Assembly (NCBI GenBank): GCA_015143295.1
Contig: CM026560.1
Location: forward strand, 8,248,501 to 8,312,500
Source: Tetracentron sinense
Taxonomy: Eukaryota > Streptophyta > Magnoliopsida > Trochodendrales > Trochodendraceae
Direction of reading: 5' to 3'
Length of the DNA stretch: 64,000 nt
This document shows positions 8,997-19,026 of the stretch, piece by piece (the stretch's first letter is position 1; each line of letters opens with the position of its first letter). The notes beneath the pieces were generated by a model. It ran no database searches. It was not told where the DNA came from and worked only from the letters and a program-made list of their open reading frames with translations. Position numbers and translations under genes: made by a program.

Positions 8997-10233
8997 ATGA
9001 GACGCAATACCCGGGGTCGCGGGTACAACACGAGGGGTAATGGAGGTGAGGCTCCATCGGGTGATGATCAACCCGACTTTGCCCAAGCATTCGCATCCAT
9101 AGCCGAGACCTTGGCTATGTTGGCGGCAAGGCAACCGGCCACCCCGCCTAATGCGGCACTTATACCGGCTCCTCCTAATCGAGCCCAAGCCGGGATAGAA
9201 GCTTTCCGGAGGATGAGGCCTCCAACTTTTTGTGGAAGCATTGATCCACTTATTGCCGAGGGTTGGATTCGGCAACTTGAGAAGATATTCTCGGTTTTGG
9301 CACCTACGGAAGTAGAGAGGGTCACATGGGCTGCCTTTATGCTTGAAGGCGAGGCCGACCATTGGTGGAAGTCTGCACTTCGGACCCGAGAGTTGACCCG
9401 GCAAGGCCAAGAATGGACATGGGGAGAATTCTTGGACGTTTTCTACAAGAAATACTTTCCGGTTGGGATGAAAGAAAAAAAAGAAATTGAATTTATTACC
9501 TTGGAGCAAGGTAATATGTCTGTAGCGGCTTACGAAGCCAAGTTCTCAGAGCTATCTCGATTTGCTCCACACATGATAGCTACCGAGGCTATGAGGGCCC
9601 GGAAATTCGAGAGGGGGTTGAAGGCCTACCTCAAGGATCGTGTCTCAATGTTCCGACATGAGACATATTCAGAAGTTGTGGACAAAGCATTGTTGGCCGA
9701 GTCTAATTCCGAAGAGTTCTTTAAGAGAAGAGGAATAGAGAAGGGACAGTCTAGTAGTTCAGGGGAGAAGAGAGCTAGGACTATGTCTTATCAGTCCGCA
9801 GGGCCGGCTCAGTCACAGAGGATGTACTCGGCACCACAGGCTCCCCGCCCTTTTACTCCACCGGCTTTTCGCCCGGCTACCTCGTATGCTCCTCGCCCCG
9901 CAGTGACTCAGGCTACGGGTTATACTCCTCCCACTTATTCACATGATGTCTGCACCCTTTGTGGAAGGAGGCATCCAGCAGGGGAATGTCGGAAGGCTAC
10001 AGGAGGCTGTTTTCATTGTGGCGACCAGGGCCACATGATTCGGGATTGTCCCCGACGTCTAATGCCAGCTCAGTCTTCGGGGAGCAGGCCCCCGATTCGG
10101 CAGACATCTCAGCCTAGCTCTTCTCAGGCTTCGAGGGCCTCACAGTCTACCCGGCCTCCTCGCCCAGCCACACAGGGCCGAGTCTTTGCCTTATCCGAGA
10201 GAGACGCACGTGCATCCGACGATGTCGTGCAAG
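8997..10233 (+). CDS. Gag, exon 1 of the young chromovirus polyprotein
   Basis: Structural capsid/nucleocapsid protein packaging element RNA in cytoplasmic particles. ATG at 8997 (MRRNTRGRGYNTRG) is chosen because it is the first ATG in frame; it follows TTCTCAG, a possible 3' splice site. A retrotransposon gag domain covers roughly residues 65-220 (FRRMRPPTFCGSIDPL, WIRQLEKIF, FYKKYFPV, ARKFERGLKAYL). A Pro/Ser/Gln-rich linker follows, then a CCHC zinc knuckle CFHCGDQGHMIRDC near 10008-10050. Without splicing the frame stops at TAG 10248-10250. With removal of 10234-10365 it continues in frame into protease at [12 protein letters not shown]. Start and domain content are firm; expression is untested. 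Confidence 0.9.
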
Positions 10234-10365
10234 GTACGCACGAATTCTAGAATTTAAATTGTGTAAAATTTCTATGGTTTGCTTTGTGAGTTTCTATACT
10301 AAGGGTTACCTATGTATGATGCCTGTTGTTTGAAATCTACTAATAGTAGTCACTTAATCGCACAG
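10234..10365 (+). other. Probable intron between gag and protease
   Basis: The 132-nt segment begins GTACGCACG after CAAG, ends CTTAATCGCACAG, is T/A-rich and has branch-like CTACTAATAG about 30 nt before the acceptor. It carries in-frame stops, yet removing it joins VVQG to [16 protein letters not shown] in frame, the expected polyprotein order. A diverged intron of 145 nt occupies the same codon in the minus-strand element (26488-26632), where retention would also shift frame. A third relic keeps the donor (about 45413). Confidence 0.75.
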
Positions 10366-13300
10366 GCGCTTTGTTAGTGAACGAATGTCTTGCCCGAGTG
10401 TTGATTGACACAGGATCCACTCACTCCTTTGTGTCGCCTAGTTTCGCAAAGGGATTTTTGACTGAGGCTACTCCGTTAAAGCAGGAGTTGACCATTGCAA
10501 CTCCACTCGGCAAGTCAGTTGATACAGACAAGATATTCGGGGATAGTGTGGTTCAAGTGGGGGAGAATGAACTGTTAGCCGATCTCATCGTCCTAGATTT
10601 TCAAGACTTGGATTTTGATGTCATCTTAGGGATGGATTGGTTGTCAAACCATCACGGGCATGTTGCGTGTTTTGAGAAGATGGTGAATTTCAAGCCGAAA
10701 GGGGGTAAGCCTTTTCACTTCCGAGGATTAAGAGAGAGGGACATTGCTCGCCTCGCAGCCTTGAGTGTAACAAACCTAGAAGCACAAAACTCCTCGGCCA
10801 TTCCGGTCGTGAGTGATTTCTTGGACGTGTTTCCAGAGGAACTTCCCGGGTTACCTCCGAATCGGGAGATTGAGTTCGCTATAGAGCTTACTCCGGGCAC
10901 CGCTCCAATTTCAAGAGCCCCATATAGAATGGCCCCGATAGAGCTTGAAGAATTGAAGAAGCAAATTGAGGAGTTACAACAACTTGGTTTCATCCAACCA
11001 AGTGTGTCACCGTGGGGAGCTCCGGTCCTTTTTGTAAAGAAGAAAGACGGGTCGATGAGAATGTGTATAGACTACCGTCAGTTGAACAAGGTAACTATCA
11101 AGAATCGTTATCCCTTGCCAAGGATCGATGACTTGTTCGACCAACTGAAGGGAGCGAGATTCTTCTCCAAAATTGACCTTAGATCGGGGTATCATCAATT
11201 AAGGATCAAGGCGGAAGATGTTCCGAAGACGGCTTTTAGGACTCGGTATGGGCATTACGAGTTCCTTGTCATGCCTTTTGGGCTGACGAATGCACCGGCG
11301 ACATTCATGGATTTGATGAACCGGGTGTTCCGATCTTACTTGGATCGATGCGTGATTGTATTCATTGATGACATTTTGGTGTATTCCCAGACACGGGAAG
11401 ATCACGCACGAGACCTCCGCCTCGCTCTGGAGATGTTGAGAGAGCATAGGCTATATGCCAAATTGAGTAAGTGCGAGTTTTGGTTAGAGAAGGTCGCATT
11501 TCTTGGACACGTGGTGTCGGCCGAGGGCATTTCTGTAGATCCAGCCAAGGTTGAGGCAGTCATGAGTTGGGAGAGGCCCAAGAGCGTCACGGAGATACGT
11601 AGTTTCCTCGGATTGGCAGGCTACTACCGGAGATTTGTGGAGGGATTCTCCAGTCTGGCTGCACCTCTCACCTACTTGACAAGGAAAAATGCAAAGTTCA
11701 GTTGGAGTGACCGATGTGAAGTAAGTTTCCAAGAGTTGAAGAAACGCCTCACCACAGCCCCTGTCCTTACTGTGCCATCTGGACCTTTTGGGTATGAGGT
11801 GTATAGTGATGCCTCGCACGTCGGACTCGGGTGTGTCCTAATGCAACACAAGAAAGTCATTGCCTATGCATCAAGGCAGTTGAAAGAGCATGAAAAGAAC
11901 TACCCCACTCACGACTTGGAGCTTGCGGCGGTCGTGTTTGCACTTAAAATTTGGCGACATTATCTGTACGGGGTAGGGTTCTATGTGTACACGGACCACA
12001 AGAGCCTCAAGTATCTCTTTTCCCAAAAAGAGTTAAACTTACGACAACGGCGTTGGATTGAGTTCTTAAAGGACTACGAGTGCACTATCCAATATCACCC
12101 GGGAAAAGCAAATGTGGTGGCAGATGCTCTGAGTAGGAAACCATCGGGGTTGTTGGCTCACATGTTGGTGCGGGAATGGAGACTGTTAGACGATTTGGCA
12201 AATCTAGACATCAGTGTGAACGATTCTGTCCGCAGTCCGGTTTTGGCAAATGTTACAGTTCGGCCGTACCTTATAGACTTGATCCAGGAGTATCAAGCCA
12301 CAGACACTGACTTGTTGGCTTTCAGGGATAAGGAAGTGGCCAAGGGTAGTACGGACTTCTCTCTCACTAGCCGAGGTGCTATTACATTCAAGGGAAGACT
12401 TTGTGTCCCAGCCAATGTAGACCTTCGGAGAGAGATTATGGACGAGGCTCACCGGTCTAAGTATACAGTGCATCCCGGAGGGACAAAGATGTATCGGAAC
12501 CTCAAGAGTCACTTTTGGTGGCGAAACATGAAGAGGGAGGTTGCGGAGTATGTGGCACGGTGTTTGGTGTGCCAACAGGTGAAAGCGGAGCATTTGAGAC
12601 CGGCAGGTCTTCTGCAGTCTCTCCCTATTCCCGAGTGGAAATGGGAACATATCTCTATGGACTTTATCGTGGGATTGCCGAAGACGGTTAGGAAGACCGA
12701 TGCTATATGGGTAGTTGTTGATAGACTCACGAAGTCCGCTCATTTCTTACCGTACCGGACTACATTCAACTCCAATCAGTTAGCGGAGCTATACATCAAG
12801 GAAATAGTCCGATTACACGGGGTGCCAGTGAGTATTGTGTCGGATAGAGACCCAAGATTCACATCCAGGTTTTGGAAAAGTTTTCAAGGTGCAATGGGCT
12901 CCCGATTAGACTTTAGCACAGCTTTCCACCCACAGACCGACGGGCAAACCGAGAGGGTGAATCAGGTTATTGAAGATATGCTCCGAGCATGTATGCTAGA
13001 CTTCAAGGGAAGTTGGGAAGATCACCTACCTTTGGTGGAATTCGCTTACAACAATAGTTATCAAGAAAGCATACAAATGGCGCCTTTCGAGGCTTTGTAC
13101 GGAAGAAGTTGTAGATCCCCGTTGTATTGGGATGAAGTGGGAGAAAGAAAGATCTTGGGCCCCGAGTTAATTGAACAAACCGCGGATAGGGTCAAGCTTA
13201 TCCGGGAGAGGTTGAAGACCGCACAAGATAGACAGAAAAGCTATGCCGACAACCGAAGGAGGGATCTTGAATTCCGAGTCGGTGATTTTGTGTTTGTAAG

Positions 13301-13697
13301 GATTTCACCGACCAAAGGTGTTATGCGATTCGGGAAGAGAGGCAAGCTTAGCCCGAGATATGTGGATCCGTTCGAGATCATTACTCGAGTTGGCGAGGTG
13401 GCTTACCGTGTTGCTTTGCCCGCTCACATGGCGGCGGTCCACAACGTGTTTCATATCTCCCAGCTTCGGAAGTACATCCCGGATCCTTCTCACGTCATCG
13501 AGCTTGATCCGGTTGAGATTCGAGAGGATCTCACTTTGGTTGAGAAGCCGGTTCATATTTTGGATCGAAGAGACCAAGTACTTCGCAACAAGACTATTCC
13601 GCTAGTTCTCGTGCAATGGCAACATCACGCTCGGGAAGAGGCTACATGGGAACGTGAGGCCGAAGTCAAGGCGAAGCACCCCGAGTTGTTTGAATGA
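10366..13697 (+). CDS. Pol polyprotein: protease, RT, RNase H, integrase, chromodomain
   Basis: Replicative polyprotein, open for about 1,108 codons from 10371. Counting from 10371: protease catalytic D13-T-G; RT with [19 protein letters not shown], and FIDD (aspartates 333 and 334); RNase H with YSDAS (D480) and [13 protein letters not shown]; integrase HHCC finger from H694 ([19 protein letters not shown]); and the D,D-35-E core at D764, D825 and E861. The tail (about 1050-1105) has [12 protein letters not shown] and EEATWERE, as in Tekay chromodomains that target insertion to heterochromatin. All catalytic residues are present and there is no internal stop or frameshift. There is no natural ATG at the start, which fits expression as a spliced gag-pol fusion. 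Ends TGA near 13697. Confidence 0.95.
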
Positions 13698-13770
13698 TTT
13701 TATGTATGACTTGTAATTTTATTTCAAATTGTTATGCTAAGTTGTTTAAATTGTAAAGCACGCATTGTCC

Positions 13771-13807
13771 AAATTTCGAGGACGAAATTTTTGTAAGGGG
13801 GGGAGAA
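13771..13807 (+). promoter_or_regulatory. Pre-PPT hairpin and polypurine tract
   Basis: AAATTTCG (13771-13778) and CGAAATTT (13783-13790) form a perfect 8-bp inverted repeat with loop AGGA. AAGGGGGGGAGAA (13795-13807) then abuts the 3' LTR at 13808. The polypurine tract primes plus-strand DNA. The hairpin recurs in the same place in the other elements. Confidence 0.85.
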
Positions 13808-16201
13808 TGTAGCACCCCGGACTTTTTCATCCTTAATGAGTGGCACCTTCGTAGCTAATTGGCCGTTTTTGTAGTCAAATTAATAAATAAGGGAGAAATC
13901 GGAAATTCCGAAACGTCAAAAATGTTCGTTTTCGAAAGACGAACCCAACGCAAGTTGAATCGTCAAAATCCGACGAGCGAGTCAAAAGATATGGTCAAAA
14001 CAGTCCAGACATATAGAGAACCGATCGCTCGGTTCAATCAGCGATCGATCGGTCCATAACCGATCGATCGGTAGCTATCGCGCGGTCAGAAATTTTGTAT
14101 GGGGAAATTTTCCAGAGAGTGAGTTTTTGACCGGTCGATCGGTCATAAACACCGATCGATCGGTAGGCAACCGATCGATCGGTCATAACCGCCGATCGCT
14201 CGGTCTTCGTGTTTTTCAGAATTTTCATTAAGGGCTTTTTCGTCTTTTGGGGGTTAAACCCTTCCTCCTTAAGGCTTGCTCGAGCCTTTAGGGCTTCATT
14301 CACAGAACTTAAGGGATTTTGAGAGATAGAGAGAAAGGAGAAGGGGATTTGCAACTAGGGTTTTCCATTGGAGAAGAAATCAAAGGGGTTTAAGAACCCT
14401 AGCTCACCCCAACTCGAGTTGCTTCAAGTTCAAGGCTCAAGCTCGTGTGGGGACTCATTCTCCAAGCTAGGGCAGCAACCCAAGCACGTTTTTGAAAGGG
14501 GTTTCTTCCCCAACTCAAGCTTCTTTCAAGCAAAGGCTTCATCTTTCAAGTTGGAGCTTCAATCAAGGCCCCTACCAAGGATCAAGCCTTGATTCAAGGT
14601 TAGTACACCCTACTAACTTACCCTAGCAATAAATCTAGGTTTTCCTTATGAAATGTGATTTATGCTATTATGTTTGCCTCCCATATGAAATGTATCATCT
14701 CCAATGAACCTAAATAAGATAAGAAAAAGGTATGGATGTGTGTGGGTGTTGATGTGGCGATTGGATGCCGAGGTGTATGTTGGGTGATGTTTGTGATGGA
14801 AATGGTGGATGGGTACTTTACCAATAATGAACATACCTTGATTTTTGGATGGAAAGTAGGCACTAAAAAAGAAGAAGATGAACCATTAAGGAACCTTGCA
14901 TGCTATGTGTTTGACAAAATGCCTAAACTAGGAATAAATGACATAAATGAAGAAAATGAAAGTAGACCTTATGCATGTGTTCTTATGAAGGATGAACTAT
15001 TCAAATGTCACGTAGATTACTCAAATTCCTATATGGTTATACTGTGGATTGAATTGCTATACACTACTCTTCATGTCACATTGTCATCATGATATTACAA
15101 GTGTTACACACACCACACATGCATGCATGAAACCGGGGTTTTTCCAAGATGTATTTGTATAAGAAATGAAACAAGAACATGACAAGGAGGTTGGTAGCCC
15201 AAGGAAGGGTGCTAGCCTCTGGCTCACAAGTGAATTGCAAGAGAGAACATGACAAGGAGGTTGGTAGCCCAAGGAAGGGTGCTAGCCTCTGGCTCACAAG
15301 AGAAATGAAACAAGAACATGACAAGGAGGTTGGTAGCCCAAGGAAGGGTGCTAGCCTCTGGCTCACAAGTGAAATGAAACAAGAACATGACAAGGAGGTT
15401 GGTAGCCCCAGGAAGGGTGCTAGCCTCTGGCTCACAAGAGAAATGGAACAAGAACATGACAAGGAGGTTGGTAGCCCAAGGAAGGGTGCTAGCCTCTGGC
15501 TCACAAGTATACAAGTCAAGAACAAATCAAGACATGAAATACAAGACAAGACACGATACACATACATGATTTGACCGAGACACGAAAAGGGTTTCCGAGA
15601 CATGAGTTTTACCGAGGTTTTTGCATTCATACACGCATGTCAAGATATGGCTATGTATCTTATGCTTTCACTATTGCTTTAAATTAATATCTTGTATTGC
15701 TCACTGTTGTTATGCTTTCGCTATTGTTATGGTTAGCTAGTAGTTTGTACTCGCTGAGTATTCCATGCTCAGCCGTACTTTTATGTCGGCAGGTACTGTG
15801 GATGTCCTCGACCCCGAGCCTTGGGTCGAGGAGGAGTATGTAGAGGAGAGGGAGCCACCTATCCCATGGCAGTCTCAGGAGGATGGGGACTTGGATGTGT
15901 GGCCATACCTCGACTACTGTTGAGAGGAGAGGATTAGAGAGTTCCTTTTGTATTTTGATAGGTGGGCATGTCCACCTTTACTTTGATTGTATTTGGTATA
16001 TGTTAACTTGGAATACTAATTGGAGTTATAGAAGAAAAGAAAAGTTGGCTTACGCTTCCGCACTTATGTTTAGTTTCCGCGCTCTGATTTTCATTGAATT
16101 ATATTATGTTTAGCCTCTTGCATTACAGGATGGTTTGACAGGTACACGTAGTCACCTCTAAAGTATCCCTTAACTCCTAGGGGGTATTTTGGGGCGTGAC
16201 A
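13808..16201 (+). repeat. 3' LTR of the young chromovirus
   Basis: Same length (2,394 bp) and, as far as compared by eye, the same sequence as 6276-8669 at a constant offset of 7,532. It carries the palindrome cluster (14012-14214), five hairpin repeats (15183-15510) and the micro-ORF (15783-15923). It ends GGGCGTGACA before duplication CTAGT at 16202-16206. Confidence 0.95.
15783..15923 (+). CDS. LTR micro-ORF, 3' LTR copy
   Basis: Identical to the 46-codon frame at 8251-8391. In this LTR it would be transcribed only as part of the 3' end of the element RNA. Confidence 0.45.
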   Translation: MSAGTVDVLDPEPWVEEEYVEEREPPIPWQSQEDGDLDVWPYLDYC

Positions 16202-16206
16202 CTAGT

Positions 16207-17034
16207 TTTGTAGAATCTTCAGGATTCTGGTTTGTGTGGGTTGGGATACCCAAGGGTTGGTCATATTCGGGTAAATACCGGAACCGTATTCAGGAGTCTG
16301 GATGACTCAAGTTATGATGTGACCGGGTAATGCCGGAATTGTGTTGAGCTTGGAATGATCAAGTTCGAATAGGGTATAGAGACCACTCTATGATGAACAT
16401 GTATAGGCTAAAGGCCGGTTAACAGAGTCTTAGGACTCGGAGTAAAACATGGTTGATGATCGAAACAAATAACTTGGTAAAAGAAATACATGTTGCATAA
16501 CGAACTCCATAATTGGGAAAGATATTCGAGATTAGGAATCTCGTGTTGGGTGTGATGGCCCTGTGTGACTGAGGGTCACAATATAACTTGGATATATTAC
16601 TAAATTGTATCATGAACCGGCATATGTATATTATGTGTTTATTGATGTTTTGCTATACTATGGAAGATAGTATAGATGGATTGTGGTTTTTTTTATTGGG
16701 CTTCATAGCTCACTGACGTTTCATGTCAACAGATACTGGAGTAGACGAGTAGTAAGTGTGGATCCTACACCTTGTACTTTTGTCTTTGGATAGAGACTTG
16801 TCCCGGCGCGTTAGTGGTGCCTTCGTTTTGTAAAACAGACACAATGGTAAATAATATACAGGTATTTGTTTTTTGGTTGATGGCTATTGTGATGACTAGA
16901 GTTTATGTTGCTCCATGTGAGTAAAGGTTAAATTTTTCCGCATTTATGCGGTAAAGTCTTCCGTTGAGCTGGTATGAACGACCGGGCACGCGTCTCGGGC
17001 ACTACTCTGGTAGGCGCGGGTTCGGGGTGTCACA
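16207..17034 (+). mobile_element. 3' LTR of the old gypsy element, right part
   Basis: Continuation of 4187-6275 after the young insertion; TTTGTAGAATCTTCAGGATTCTGGT matches the uninterrupted copy at about 63976-64000. It ends GGGTTCGGGGTGTCACA at 17034. GTTTG (17035-17039) should be the target duplication in the copia RT; its partner lies left of the window. It lacks the micro-ORF seen in the Tekay-type LTRs. Confidence 0.85.
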
Positions 17035-18610
17035 GTTTGGCTCAATCCCAACATTCGGCATTTTCTATCTCTTAGAATATTTATTCCGAGAATATAGGAT
17101 GCCTCTCCCAAGACTTTCATTGAGAAATACTGAGAAAGCCATATCTTGACTGATGATAACATCCCTACATCATTCCCAATGAGTAGAATGTCATCAACAT
17201 ATAGAATTAGGTATATTATTGCTCTCCTACTGTCCTTATAAATTCAAGATTCTTCCAAATTCTTTTGGAATCCAAATTCTTTTATCAACAGATCAAATCT
17301 TTGGTTCCATCTTCTAGAAGCTTGTTTCAAACCACATATCGACTGGTTGAGCTTGCATACCATGTTCTCCTGATTAGGAGCAATGAAGCCCTCTGGTTGC
17401 TTCATAAAGATGTCTTCATCTAACGTTCCATTAAGGAAAGCAATTTTGACATCCATTTGCCATATCTCATAGTCATGGTGTGCAGCTATAGCTAGCAATA
17501 TCCTGATGGATTTGAGCATACCTACTGATGAAAAGGTATCCTCATTATCAACTCCTTGAATTTGAGTGAAACCTTTTGCAACTAGTCTAGCTTTATAAGT
17601 CTCTATGTTACCATCAGTACCCTTCTTCCTTTTATAAATCCATTTGCATCCAATTGGCCTTATACCATCTGGTGGATCTACTAAAGTCCAAACATCATTA
17701 TCATACATGGAATCTATATATTTCAACATTCATGGCTTTATTCTATTGAGATGCATCTACATCTAATGTAGCTTCCTGATAAGTATTAGGATCCGTATCC
17801 TCATCATCAGGGGTAACTAGATAAACCTCATTATTATAATAGTAAAGTCTATTTGGTGGTCTTGAAACTCTTTCAGACCTTCTCAGTGGAATAGAATTAG
17901 GAGAATTATTAATAGAAGAATTATGTTCAGTTTGGACACTGGCTGTGTTGTCTTTCATCTCATGAAATTCAACCTTTTTAAGGAGATCCATTTCTTCCTC
18001 CAAGAAAGTGGCATGAAGCCTAACAACTATTGTTTGGTCTGCCTTGGAGTAGAAATAGAAACCCTTAATTTCTTTTTGATACCCTATAAAATTCTATTTT
18101 TCTATCCTAGATTCCAACTTAGTGGGTTCGAGTTTGCGAACATGCGCATGACAACCCCATACCTTTAGATGTTGCAAACTAGGTTTTCGCCTAGTCCACA
18201 ATTCATAGGGTATAACCGGAATTGAATTAGATGGAATCCGGTTCAGAATATAAATGGCAGTTTGTAAAGCATATCCCCAAAGATATGAAGGAACATCGGC
18301 ATGGCTCATCATTGAGCGAACCATATCTAATAAGGTTCAATTTCATCTTTCCGAAACTCGATTTTGTTGAGGAGAGGTAGAACTTGTCCATTGTGAGATA
18401 ATCCCATTATCCCTTAAGTAATCCATAAACTCGTTGCTGAGGTATTTACCACCTCGATCTGATCAAAGTGTCTTTATGAATTTGTCAGTTTGATTCTCAA
18501 TTTCTAATCTGAACTCTTTGAACTTTCCAAAGGTGTCAGATTTGTGTGGCATTAAATTGACATATCCATATCTGGAATAGTCATCGGTAAATGTGACATA
18601 ATACCGGTAT
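17035..18610 (-). pseudogene. Ty1/copia integrase and reverse transcriptase remnant
   Basis: Read from 18610 downward: integrase core (YVTFTDDYSRYGYVNLM), the MVRSMMSHADVPSYLWGYALQTA region (18324-18094) and a linker with RRSERVSRPP (17743-18003). Then reverse transcriptase: CKWIYKRKKGTDGNIETYKARLVAKG, MDVKIAFLNGTLDEDIFM, CKLNQSICGLKQA (17729-17244) and YILGINILRDRKCRMLGLS (to 17035). It is cut at 17035 by the old gypsy LTR and at 18610 by the insertion 18611-32433. Removing that insertion and one GGTAT restores a continuous frame with 32439 onward. Several stops and frameshifts. Clade not assigned. Confidence 0.9.
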
Positions 18611-18903
18611 TGTCCAAAACCCACCCTAGGAGTTAGAGTGAATCTTAGATGACTTATCATGACCTACATGACATGCTTGACAAACCATCCTGCAAAATAC
18701 ACGGAGCATATACAATAGAGGATAAAATAGCGGAAGCATACACTAACCTAGCACAGCGGAGGTCTAATAAAACCTCTATGTATATACATCTAATCAAAGT
18801 TTTGTACGAAAGGGAAAGCAAAAGAAAGAAGGTGTGGACATACCTGCCAAAATACATGGGTATAAACTCTCGTGCTCACCCACACTTATCTAGAATCTAC
18901 CAC

Positions 18904-19026
18904 CTAGTAATAGCCCTCCACATGAGGCTCCTCAGTATGGGCCTCCTCAACGTACTCCTCTTCCTCCCATGGACTAAGGGCACATATGTCAAAAGGAGCA
19001 GGTGCTCCACTAACACCTGCCGACAT
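18904..19026 (-). CDS. LTR micro-ORF, 40 residues
   Basis: Starts MSAGVSGAPAPFDICAL, continues SPWEEEEYVEE and ends VEGYY before TAG. This is the PFDIC/GYY subtype. It stays open although the host element's gag and pol are broken, but this could be chance over so short a length. Confidence 0.4.
   Translation of the reverse strand: MSAGVSGAPAPFDICALSPWEEEEYVEEAHTEEPHVEGYY

Larger units (their letters stand above)
6276..16201 (+). mobile_element. Complete young Ty3/gypsy chromovirus (Tekay/Del type)
   Basis: This 9,926-bp element has 2,394-bp LTRs at 6276-8669 and 13808-16201, both TGTAGCACCCC...GGGCGTGACA. It is flanked by a perfect 5-bp target duplication, CTAGT (6271-6275 and 16202-16206). 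Internally it has a PBS to initiator tRNA-Met, gag, a probable intron, PR-RT-RNase H-integrase-chromodomain in one open frame, and a PPT. The two LTRs look identical wherever I compared them, including all their longer reading frames, which means a recent insertion. It sits inside the 3' LTR of an older gypsy element; the copy of that LTR at 61980-64000 lacks the insertion. The Tekay/Del assignment is from motif recall. Confidence 0.95.

Noticed and set aside
10234..10370. Gag-pol joined by ribosomal frameshift or stop readthrough
   Set aside because: Gag and pol are in the same frame but 132 nt with several stops lie between. A single readthrough cannot pass them, whereas an intron explains both this and the minus-strand copy.
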